A DNA stretch of 64,000 nucleotides, taken from NCBI RefSeq assembly GCF_900115265.1, contig NZ_FOVU01000010.1, positions 175,452 to 239,451 of the forward strand, in the 5' to 3' direction. The translations under genes were made by a program, and so were the position numbers. The notes under the pieces are model-generated. The model saw nothing but the letters and a program-made list of their open reading frames with translations, made no database searches and had not been told where the DNA came from. This stretch comes from Bradyrhizobium sp. Ghvi (GTDB lineage: Bacteria > Pseudomonadota > Alphaproteobacteria > Rhizobiales > Xanthobacteraceae). This document shows, piece by piece, positions 1 through 7,582 of the stretch (its first letter is position 1; each line of letters begins with the position of its first letter).

Positions 1-1961
1 ATGCCTTGCTCCCGGGTCTGCTGGTCCTTCTTCGCGAGCGGCTCGTACACCCTGATCGGCTCGTCGCGACCCTGAACCCTGACCAGGTCGAGTTCGCGCC
101 AGGTGTAGGCGCTGCGGCTCTGGTTCACTGTCATCTCGGACGCCATGATCGCTGTGCCGAAATATTTGTTGGCGCCTTCGAGCCGCGAGGCGAGGTTTAC
201 GGTGTCGCTCATGACGGTGTAGTTGAAACGCCGGCGCGAGCCAATGTTGCCGACCACGGCTTCGCCGCTGTTCAGCCCGATGCGGTGGGCAAGGCCGCGC
301 CCCCGAAACGCGGGATGGCTGTCGTTGAGCTCTTCAAGCCGGTCGCGGCATTGCAGCGCGGCGGCGACCGCATTCCGTGCGTGATCGGGATCGTCGGCCG
401 GCGCGCCGAACATCGCGACGATGGAATCGCCGATATATTTATCGACATAGCCGCCGTGCCTTTCGATGATGTCGGTCATGGCGGAGAGATAGTCGTTCAT
501 CAGTGCGACCAGCTCGGCCGGCGTCATCTTCTCGGCAATCGAGGAAAAACCGCTGAGGTCCGAGAAGAACATGGTGATGTCTCGCATCTCGCCGCCGAGC
601 ATGGGCATCTTGCCGGAAGCAACCATGCCGTCGATGACTTCCGGCGCGAGATAGAACGCAAAGCTCTTGCGCAGGAAGCGCTCCTCGCGGTCGGCGATCA
701 CGAAACGGTAGCCGATCATCATGGCGAGGGCTGCGAGGCCCGCAAGCACGGGCTCCGTCAGCGGAAGTGCTACGGCATGCGTGAATGTGGCGACGGCGAC
801 AGCAGTGTAGGTTACGGTGAGCCCGAGCCAGGCGACCGCCGCGCCGGCCGGAGCCAGCAGGCAGGCCGCGCAGGCGACGATCGTCGCGAACACGATTGCC
901 AGAATCGACCGCAGCGGAGGGCCGAGCTCGACGACGGCATCATGCTCGATCAGGTTTCGCACGGCCGTGGCATGGACGAAGACACCGGCGATCTGGCTGC
1001 GGGCGTTTTGCTTAGCGTCCCCCGGCGCGGGCAGGGCGCATCGCGGCGCCGGCGTCCCGTCATATCCGCGGCCCAAATGCATCGAGGTGAGCTTGCGGTC
1101 ATCGAAGGTAAGAAGGCTGCCCAGCAACACGATCTTGCCGCTGAAGGCGCGGCGGAAGAAGCCGGTATCTCCTTTTTCGACGCAGGCGCGCAAATCGGCG
1201 AACGAATAGGTCGGGATGTCGCGGCCCATGCCGCGGAAGTTGAGCGTGAGCGTGTTGGGCACCGCGCTCGGGATCACATAGTCCGACAAACGCGTCACGC
1301 CGCTCGGTCCGGTCTCGAGTTTTGCATCGAGCGAGCGCGCCACGAGCTCGACGGCCATGGCGGGCACCGGCTGACCCCCGATCAAAAAGCTCAGCGGCAT
1401 CCGCCGAATGACGTTATCGGGATCGGTATGGACGTTGAGGGCGCGAATGTTGTTTTTGACCGCCAGTTGCTGCGCGTGATCGGGCCTGTCCGGATGGTCG
1501 TTGCGAAGATTCTCACCGAGCACCAGCTTGCCGCCCTCGGAGAGGCGCCGCAGCGCGATCAGATAGTCCCGGTCAAATCCCTTCACACGGCTGCCGAACG
1601 ACGTATCCCCAAAGGGAATTTCCGACTGCTCGATCAAGCTTGGAAAGATAACGTCGAATCCGATGACCTTGGCGCCGCCGTCGGTGGTGCTGCCGAGCAC
1701 CCGTCCGATCTCGCGGGTCCATGTCTGCGTCGGCGATCCCTTGAAGGGCGGGGTGTCGTAGGTCTCCCCGTCAATCGCGACGACGACGACCGGCGATGTC
1801 GCGGGATCGCGGCGGTCGCCAACCAGCTTCCAGCGCAAGGCCGTGAGAATGTCGAGCGAGAGACCTTGCAGCCTCTGGAGCTGCGGAGACGTGAAAGCCG
1901 CGCCGGCAACGAGCGCAATCAGGATCGCCGCAACGATGTCCCGCCTCCCGATCCGCCGCAT
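1..1961 (-). CDS. CHASE2-domain class III adenylate/guanylate cyclase (3' end outside window)
   Basis: Membrane-bound nucleotide cyclase; makes cAMP or cGMP in the cytoplasm under control of an extracytoplasmic CHASE2 sensor. The frame is open from the ATG at 1961 to the left edge (653 codons seen), so the C-terminus is missing. An N-terminal hydrophobic segment (about residues 8-20) is followed by the CHASE2 domain (VVVVAIDGETYD, GKIVLLGS), then hydrophobic segments around residues 350-415, then the catalytic domain with the metal-binding aspartates in FFSDLSGFS (near residue 467) and IGDSIVAMFG (near residue 507). It starts 19 bp after the stop of the upstream FecR-like gene, so the two probably form an operon. 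The ribosome binding site is weak. Family assignment is firm; cAMP versus cGMP specificity cannot be decided. Confidence 0.93.
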   Translation of the reverse strand, partial: MRRIGRRDIVAAILIALVAGAAFTSPQLQRLQGLSLDILTALRWKLVGDRRDPATSPVVVVAIDGETYDTPPFKGSPTQTWTREIGRVLGSTTDGGAKVIGFDVIFPSLIEQSEIPFGDTSFGSRVKGFDRDYLIALRRLSEGGKLVLGENLRNDHPDRPDHAQQLAVKNNIRALNVHTDPDNVIRRMPLSFLIGGQPVPAMAVELVARSLDAKLETGPSGVTRLSDYVIPSAVPNTLTLNFRGMGRDIPTYSFADLRACVEKGDTGFFRRAFSGKIVLLGSLLTFDDRKLTSMHLGRGYDGTPAPRCALPAPGDAKQNARSQIAGVFVHATAVRNLIEHDAVVELGPPLRSILAIVFATIVACAACLLAPAGAAVAWLGLTVTYTAVAVATFTHAVALPLTEPVLAGLAALAMMIGYRFVIADREERFLRKSFAFYLAPEVIDGMVASGKMPMLGGEMRDITMFFSDLSGFSSIAEKMTPAELVALMNDYLSAMTDIIERHGGYVDKYIGDSIVAMFGAPADDPDHARNAVAAALQCRDRLEELNDSHPAFRGRGLAHRIGLNSGEAVVGNIGSRRRFNYTVMSDTVNLASRLEGANKYFGTAIMASEMTVNQSRSAYTWRELDLVRVQGRDEPIRVYEPLAKKDQQTREQG

Positions 1962-1980
1962 CGTTGCCGTCGCGGGCCGT

Positions 1981-2649
1981 CTATTCGAACCGCAGCAGGC
2001 GACCGACGATCGGAGTCGGCGACGCTGTCGCGCTGGCGTCGACCTGGAATGCGTAGCGCTTGTTGCCGAGCTTCGCGAGATAGCTGCCGCCCGGGGTCAG
2101 CGACTTGCCGGCTTTCGAAAGGTCGTAGAATTTTCTGGCGACCATGACATCATTCTTCAGCGGAAGCGTGATCGTGGGCTCCTGGCCGTCGGTGCGTTCA
2201 ATCACCAGCGTGCTGCCGCTCTTGGCCTGAATCAGCGGCGCGACGCCGTAGATCGTCGGCAGCCTGGCCGGCGCGCTGCCAGCTTCGGCTCGCACGCTGC
2301 GGAACGTGGTGGCCGCGCTCTGGTTCGCCTCGCGTTCGGAGAGTTGCGCGGCGTTGGCATCGCATGGCACTTTGACACGTTGGACGTTGCCGAGTTGCAC
2401 GGTGCTCTGCTCCGCGCCGACCAGCACGACGCCTTCGGTGATGGTCTCGCGCAGGCAGGATTTGAGATAGCTGAGCGTGATGCCGGCCTTGGGGCCGAGT
2501 TTGATGATCTTGCCGGGCGCCACATAGTCCATGAATTCGATGCCCTCGACCTTGCCCTGAACGTCCTCGACAATGGCGGCGGGGGTCCCCGCGACGGCCG
2601 GCGCGCTCAGGCAAAGCACGCCGAAGATGGCGCCGATCAGGCTTCTCAT
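1981..2649 (-). CDS. Secreted FecR-like protein, partner of the CHASE2 cyclase
   Basis: Predicted 222-residue exported protein. The ATG at 2649 is chosen because it puts a clean signal peptide (MRSLIGAIFGVLCLSAPAVA) at the N-terminus; a start at 2685 would add 12 residues in front. The first half (AAIVEDVQGKVEGIE, VAPGKIIKLGPKAGITL) resembles a FecR-type beta domain. The second half looks like a beta-rich domain ending in LLRFE. CHASE2 cyclases are often encoded beside FecR-domain proteins, and this gene lies directly upstream of the cyclase on the same strand. It may present a periplasmic signal to the CHASE2 sensor; that role is inference. The FecR call rests on pattern resemblance only. 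Confidence 0.7.
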   Translation of the reverse strand: MRSLIGAIFGVLCLSAPAVAGTPAAIVEDVQGKVEGIEFMDYVAPGKIIKLGPKAGITLSYLKSCLRETITEGVVLVGAEQSTVQLGNVQRVKVPCDANAAQLSEREANQSAATTFRSVRAEAGSAPARLPTIYGVAPLIQAKSGSTLVIERTDGQEPTITLPLKNDVMVARKFYDLSKAGKSLTPGGSYLAKLGNKRYAFQVDASATASPTPIVGRLLRFE

Positions 2650-2888
2650 GATTTTCTCATCCAGTTCGAACGATATAGGACGCATCCTCGCCCCGGTGCG
2701 AGCCTAGCAGAAAACGGGTTGGGTCGTGTGATCAGAATCACTCTTGGTATTGGTGCACCCTGGCAGGAACGGGTTCAAAGCATTGATGGCAGAAAACGAC
2801 CTTGCGGCAAAACGGGGCCTCAGCCCACGAAGTCGCACCGCCGCAACGGCGTCGGCGCGGTTCTGGTCCGGACGGCTCCCGGTCGCTC
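2650..2888. other. Intergenic region, no gene seen
   Basis: About 240 bp between the FecR-like gene and the stop of the HD-GYP regulator, both read leftwards. Presumably holds the promoter for the FecR/cyclase pair; no clear promoter motif or terminator hairpin was recognised. Confidence 0.4.
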
Positions 2889-3965
2889 CTAACGTAAAGG
2901 GCTGGCCGCTCCTGGTGTCTGAAATGGTGCCGTGCCCTGCCGGGGGGCGATGCCCAGCACCTCATCCCAGCGCGACAGAAAGGCTTCGACGCAGGCCGGA
3001 TCGAACTGCCGTCCCTGGTTCTCGATCAGATAGTCACGCGCCAATTCCAGCGGCATCGGCTCTTTATACGGCCGTCGCGTCGTCAGGGCATCGAAGACGT
3101 CGGCGACTGCGACCACGCGCGCCGCGACCGGGATCTCGTCCGCCTTAAGGCCGTTCGGATAGCCGGCACCGTCCCAGCGCTCGTGATGGCCCTTGGCGAT
3201 TTGCGCGCCGAGCTGGATCAGCTCGCAGCTGGAATCGGCCAGGATATTTTCGCCGATCGTCGCATGGGTGCGGATCACAGCCATCTCGTCGTCGGTCAGC
3301 TTGCCCGGCTTGAGCAGGATGTTGTCGGGAATGGCGACCTTGCCGACATCGTGCAAGGGCGCGGCGAGATAGATGTCCCGGCAGAGTCGGGCGGAGAGAC
3401 CGAGCTGTTCGGCGATGATCCGGCTGTAGCGGGCGACCCGCAGCGTGTGCTCGCCGGTGTCGTTGTCACGATATTCGACCGCGAGCGCGAGCCGCAGGAT
3501 GATCTCTTCCTCGCGCTCGCCGAGCTTGCGTGTTGCGGCAGCGACCTCACTGGCTAGATGTGCAGCGCGATCGTTTAGCTTACGTACGGCTGCACCAAGC
3601 TGAATCAAATTCCGCAGACGCACCGTCATCTCGACGCTCTGAGGTGCCTTGGGCAGGAAATCGGTTGCACCGGCCTGCAGCGCTTCCATTTTGATGTCGT
3701 CGGTCTGCCGCGAGGTGATCATCGCGATCGGAATGTCGGTGCAGCCCGGCAGCGTGCGGAGCGCGCGGATGAAGCTGATGCCGTCCATGTGCGGCATTTC
3801 GTAGTCGACAAGCACGAGATCGAAGACGCGCTCGCGCGCGCAAGCCAACGCCTCGACGGGATCGAGGAACGCGGTGGCCTCGACGAGGCCTTCCGTTTCG
3901 ATATGACGTTTCAGGAAATTGAGGACAGAGCGGCTGTCATCAACCAGAAGCGCTTGGGTCAGCAT
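2889..3965 (-). CDS. RpfG-type response regulator with HD-GYP c-di-GMP phosphodiesterase domain
   Basis: 358-residue response regulator that hydrolyses cyclic di-GMP. REC domain at residues 1-125 with acidic pocket D9/D10 and phospho-acceptor D54 (VLVDYEMPHMDG). A short coiled-coil linker (about 128-155) leads to an HD-GYP domain at about 160-345, with HD at 205-206 (LHDVGKVAIP), HH at 260-261 and GYP at 268-270 (WDGAGYPNGL). All signature residues are intact, so it should be active. No histidine kinase is adjacent; the divergent che operon starts about 290 bp away, so input from CheA is possible but unproven. Confidence 0.93.
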   Translation of the reverse strand: MLTQALLVDDSRSVLNFLKRHIETEGLVEATAFLDPVEALACARERVFDLVLVDYEMPHMDGISFIRALRTLPGCTDIPIAMITSRQTDDIKMEALQAGATDFLPKAPQSVEMTVRLRNLIQLGAAVRKLNDRAAHLASEVAAATRKLGEREEEIILRLALAVEYRDNDTGEHTLRVARYSRIIAEQLGLSARLCRDIYLAAPLHDVGKVAIPDNILLKPGKLTDDEMAVIRTHATIGENILADSSCELIQLGAQIAKGHHERWDGAGYPNGLKADEIPVAARVVAVADVFDALTTRRPYKEPMPLELARDYLIENQGRQFDPACVEAFLSRWDEVLGIAPRQGTAPFQTPGAASPLR

Positions 3966-4252
3966 CGGCGGCCGGGCTCGTTCGGATGGCGAGGCGTGAT
4001 CTCAATGAATAGCCGGCGCGATTTAACGCGGAGCAAATGTCCCGCCGCGGCAAACTGCCTCGACGCTGCTCGCCATGCACGAGGTTTGAGCGGGTCGTGC
4101 ACGCTTGGATGCATACGCGAAGTTCCGGGGATTGTGACCCGTAGTTGTACGGGCCACTCCATTAGGAGTTTGCATACTCTCCCACGCAGATAGTCATCGC
4201 GCGGGATTCGCGCCGTGTGCGCAGCGGAATTTCGAGTCATTTTGGGGGACGA
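3966..4252. promoter_or_regulatory. Divergent intergenic region between HD-GYP regulator and che operon
   Basis: 287 bp between two divergent start codons must hold the promoters of both the HD-GYP gene and the chemotaxis operon. No convincing -35/-10 pair or operator was identified by eye. A purine-rich GGGGGA motif at about 4245-4250 serves as ribosome binding site for the STAS gene. Confidence 0.45.
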
Positions 4253-4576
4253 ATGTCGTCTGATGTCACTGAGCCGAAGTGGTCCCTACGGCTGCCTGCA
4301 GATTGCAGCATCGCTGCGATCCGTAGTGTCTACGACCTGATCCGCGAAGCCTTCGGTCGTCAGGACCGGCTCGAGATCGATTGCTCGAGCGTCGACAAAG
4401 CCGATGTGACCTCGATCCAGCTTCTGCTGTCGACCGCCAAGACCGGCGAGGCCCAGGGCCGTCCGGTGGTGCTGACGTCGTTCTCGCAGTCTTTGCGCAA
4501 CACTCTCCGCCGCGCCGGTTTCGCCAGCGAGGCAATGATCGATCAGCACTTCCCACACAAGAAAGATGGCGTCTAA
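4253..4576 (+). CDS. STAS-domain protein at head of che operon
   Basis: 107-residue single STAS-domain protein of the anti-anti-sigma (SpoIIAA-like) type. The core motif EIDCSSVDKADVTSIQLLLS occupies the place where family members carry the phosphorylatable Ser/Thr. The ATG at 4253 has a GGGGGA ribosome binding site; an in-frame extension to 4217 is less likely. Its stop overlaps the cheY start (TAATG), so the two are translationally coupled. STAS proteins in chemotaxis-like operons are known from several bacteria; whether this one is phosphorylated by a partner kinase or binds CheA/CheY is not known. Confidence 0.85.
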   Translation: MSSDVTEPKWSLRLPADCSIAAIRSVYDLIREAFGRQDRLEIDCSSVDKADVTSIQLLLSTAKTGEAQGRPVVLTSFSQSLRNTLRRAGFASEAMIDQHFPHKKDGV

Positions 4577-4941
4577 TGGCCACGATCCTCACGGTCGACG
4601 ATTCTCCCAGCATCCGGCAGATGATCAAGGTCGTGCTCGAGCCGGCCGGCCACAGCGTGATCGAGGCGGGCGACGGCGCGCAAGGCCTCGCCAAGGCGCA
4701 AGCCGGCAAGCTCGATCTCGTCATCACCGACCTCAATATGCCTGTCATGAACGGGCTCGAGCTGATCAAGGCGCTGCGCAAGCTGCCGAGCGCGGTCGGC
4801 ATGCCCATTGTGTTCCTGACCACCGAATCCAACGACACCGTGAAACAGGAAGCCAAGAGCGCAGGCGCCACCGGCTGGATCACAAAGCCCTTCAAGCCCG
4901 AGCAACTGCTCGCAGTCGTCGCAAAACTGGTGCGCGCATGA
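4576..4941 (+). CDS. cheY: Chemotaxis response regulator CheY
   Basis: 121-residue single-domain response regulator that carries the phosphoryl signal from CheA to the motor or another target. Acidic pair D8/D9 (TVDDSPSIRQ), phospho-acceptor D52 (ITDLNMPVMNG), conserved Thr in FLTTES (82-83) and Lys104 (ITKPFKP) are all present. The start ATG at 4576 overlaps the stop of the STAS gene, and its own stop overlaps the cheA start (ATGA), giving a tightly coupled operon. Confidence 0.96.
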   Translation: MATILTVDDSPSIRQMIKVVLEPAGHSVIEAGDGAQGLAKAQAGKLDLVITDLNMPVMNGLELIKALRKLPSAVGMPIVFLTTESNDTVKQEAKSAGATGWITKPFKPEQLLAVVAKLVRA

Positions 4942-7082
4942 GTGCGATGGACCCGACCGAAATCTTCCGCCAGGAAGCGAGCGAGCTATTCGAGGTTCTG
5001 GAAGGAGCCCTGCTCGACCTCGGTCAGCGTCCCGACGACCGCGAGCTGGTCGATTCCGCATTTCGCGCCCTGCATACCATCAAGGGCTCCGGCGCCATGT
5101 TCGGCTTCGACAAGGTCGCCTCCTTCACCCACGAATTCGAGACCGCCTTCGATCGCGTGCGCAAGGGCGAGATCAGGCCGACCCAGGAGCTGATCTCCGT
5201 CGCGCTCGCCGCCAAGGACTATATCCGCGCGCTGATCGAGGATCCGCAGTCGACCGACGATATCATCGGTGAAGCCATCCTCGACGACCTCAAGCGCTTC
5301 GTATCGCCGGATCGGCCGGCCGCTCCCCTCGCCGAGCTCGCGGAAGCGCCGCTCGTGCCCGCCGAGAGCAAGCAGGCCGGTTGGCACCTCTTCCTGGAAT
5401 TCGAGTCCCACATTCTGCGCAACGGCTCGAATCCGCTCGATCTGCTGGAAGATCTCTGCAAGCTCGGCCCCTGCTTCGTCGTGCCGATCACCGACGGTGT
5501 TCCGTTCCTTGACGAGATGGAGCCGGAAGACTGCTATCTGAAGTGGGACGTCAAGCTGCACGCGGCCTGCGACAAGGCCGCGATCGACGACGTCTTCATG
5601 TTCGTCTCGGACGAAATGAAGCTGACGTTTTCGCCGCTGGAGCATGTCGAGGCGGCTGCGCCGGCACCGCTGTTGCAGCTCCTCGACGAGGGGTTGGCCC
5701 TGGCGGCCGAGATACCGGCACTGGCCGTCGATGCCGTTGCCGTCCCCGTTGTCGAGCAGCCCCTCGCAAAGGCGGAGCCCAAGCCGCAAGCGAAGCCGGA
5801 AGTCAAAGTCGAATCGAAGGTCGAACCCAAGACGGAAGCCAAGACCGAACCCAAGACCGAACCCAAAACCGAACCCAAGGCAGAAGCCAAGCGCGACGAT
5901 CGCGGCATCGCCACCGTCCGCGTCCAGGCCGAGCGCCTCGACGAGCTGATGGACCGCGTCGGCGAGCTCGTGATCGCGCAGGCGCGCCTGACCCAGCTCG
6001 CATCTGCAGGTTCAGACCTCTCGATCAAGATGATCGCCGAAGAGATCGAGCGCCTCGCTTCGTCCTTGCGCGATACCACGATGGGTGCGCGCATGGTGCC
6101 GATCGGCTCGCTGTTCGGTCGCTTCCGCCGCCTGATCCATGACCTGTCGCGCGATCTGTCGAAGCCGGTCGAGTTCGTCACCTCGGGCGAGGATACCGAG
6201 CTCGACAAGACCATGATCGAGTGCCTGGCCGATCCCCTGGTGCACCTGATCCGCAACGCCATCGACCACGGTATCGAAGACACCGCAACGCGTGCTGCCA
6301 ACAGCAAGACCGAGCAGGGCCGGATCGAGCTTGCCGCCGTGCATTCCGGCGCACAGGTGCTCGTCACCGTGAAGGACAATGGCGGCGGCCTCAACACCGC
6401 ACGCATCAGGGCGAAAGCCGAGGAGCAGGGCTTGATCGCCCCCGGCGCCGTGCTGTCCGATCACGAGATCCATCAGTTCCTCTTCCATCCGGGCTTCTCC
6501 ACGGCGCAGACCATTTCTGCGCTGTCCGGTCGCGGTGTCGGCATGGACGTGGTCAAGCGCACCATCGAGAACATGCGCGGCTCGATCGATCTGTCGACCC
6601 GGCCGGGTCAGGGCACCACGGTGACGCTGCGCCTGCCGCTGACGCTCGCCATCATCGAGGGTCTTCTGATCCGCGTTGGCGAGGGCCGCTATATCATCCC
6701 GCTGTCGGCCGTGGAGGAATGCATCGAGCTGACCGCCGAGGACGAACGGTCCCGCGGGCGCAACTTCCTCAACGTGCGTGGTAACCTCGTGCCCTTCCTC
6801 CGCCTGCGCGAGCTCATGTCGTCGTCGGGCGCGCCCGATCGACACCAGAAGACGATCATCATTTCGACCGGCGAAACTCACGTCGGTTTGGTCGCCGACC
6901 AGATCATTGGCAACCACCAGACCGTGATCAAGTCGCTCTCCAAGCTGCATTCGGACGTCACGATTTTCTCCGGGGCGACCATCCTCGGCGACGGCACGGC
7001 GGCGCTGATCCTCGACGTGGCGCAGCTCGTCACGCTGGCCCAGTCGAAAGTCGAGAAGCAGCATATCAGCGAGGCGGCGTGA
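4938..7082 (+). CDS. cheA: Chemotaxis histidine kinase CheA
   Basis: 714-residue CheA, autophosphorylating kinase of the receptor array. HPt domain at the N-terminus with phospho-His46 (ALHTIKGSGAMFGF), a P2-like region at about 145-250, a Lys/Glu/Pro/Thr linker with repeated TEPK units at about 274-318, the dimerisation helices (about 322-385), the ATPase domain with N box (LIRNAIDHG, near 438), G1 (DNGGG, near 480) and G2 (GRGVGMDVV, near 532), and a C-terminal CheW-like domain from about 567. The ATG at 4938 is preferred over far-upstream in-frame starts because it overlaps the cheY stop and begins directly at the HPt helix. Stop overlaps the next cheW start. Confidence 0.96.
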   Translation: MSAMDPTEIFRQEASELFEVLEGALLDLGQRPDDRELVDSAFRALHTIKGSGAMFGFDKVASFTHEFETAFDRVRKGEIRPTQELISVALAAKDYIRALIEDPQSTDDIIGEAILDDLKRFVSPDRPAAPLAELAEAPLVPAESKQAGWHLFLEFESHILRNGSNPLDLLEDLCKLGPCFVVPITDGVPFLDEMEPEDCYLKWDVKLHAACDKAAIDDVFMFVSDEMKLTFSPLEHVEAAAPAPLLQLLDEGLALAAEIPALAVDAVAVPVVEQPLAKAEPKPQAKPEVKVESKVEPKTEAKTEPKTEPKTEPKAEAKRDDRGIATVRVQAERLDELMDRVGELVIAQARLTQLASAGSDLSIKMIAEEIERLASSLRDTTMGARMVPIGSLFGRFRRLIHDLSRDLSKPVEFVTSGEDTELDKTMIECLADPLVHLIRNAIDHGIEDTATRAANSKTEQGRIELAAVHSGAQVLVTVKDNGGGLNTARIRAKAEEQGLIAPGAVLSDHEIHQFLFHPGFSTAQTISALSGRGVGMDVVKRTIENMRGSIDLSTRPGQGTTVTLRLPLTLAIIEGLLIRVGEGRYIIPLSAVEECIELTAEDERSRGRNFLNVRGNLVPFLRLRELMSSSGAPDRHQKTIIISTGETHVGLVADQIIGNHQTVIKSLSKLHSDVTIFSGATILGDGTAALILDVAQLVTLAQSKVEKQHISEAA

Positions 7083-7543
7083 TGACCGAGGGTTTGGCGA
7101 TGGAACACCGGGCCGGTGCGATGCAGGTCGTCATGATCGGCCTCGGCGAGGAAAAATTCGCACTCGACGCGGGCCTCGTCCGCGAGATCATCGATCCTGT
7201 GCCGGTGACGAAGGTCGCGGGCGCCCGGTCCTTCGTCCCAAGCGTGATCAACGTGCGCGGCAACGTCATTCCGCTGGCTGATTTGCGCATCCGCTTCGGC
7301 ATGCCGCAGCTCGAGGACTCCGCCGAGACGCGTATCGTCGTCGTCGAGATCGAGCTCGACAACGAACCGGTGCTGGTCGGCGTGACCGCAGACAAAGTCT
7401 ACGAAGTCACGGAAATTTCGCAGACCGACGTGCAGCAGACGCCGCGCGTCGGCATGCACTGGAAGCCGGAGTTCATCCGCTTCATCGCGAAGTGGCGTGA
7501 AGAGTTCGTCATCGTTCCCAACATGGAACGCATCCTGAATTGA
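7082..7543 (+). CDS. cheW: Chemotaxis coupling protein CheW (first copy)
   Basis: 153-residue CheW-like SH3-type adaptor linking receptors to CheA. Typical motifs: FALDAGLVREIID, FVPSVINVRGNVIPLADLR and VIVPNMERIL. The ATG at 7082 overlaps the cheA stop (TGATG); ATG at 7100 is an alternative. It differs clearly from the second CheW at 9318, so the two may serve different receptors or sit in different array positions. Confidence 0.93.
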   Translation: MTEGLAMEHRAGAMQVVMIGLGEEKFALDAGLVREIIDPVPVTKVAGARSFVPSVINVRGNVIPLADLRIRFGMPQLEDSAETRIVVVEIELDNEPVLVGVTADKVYEVTEISQTDVQQTPRVGMHWKPEFIRFIAKWREEFVIVPNMERILN

Positions 7544-7582
7544 GATCAAGCTCCGCGAGGGGCTTAGGGGCAGGGGCTGAAG

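Noticed and set aside
6..2147. 713-codon open frame on the plus strand
   Set aside because: It is antisense to the CHASE2 cyclase, whose minus-strand frame has clear CHASE2 and catalytic motifs; the plus frame has no recognisable domain.
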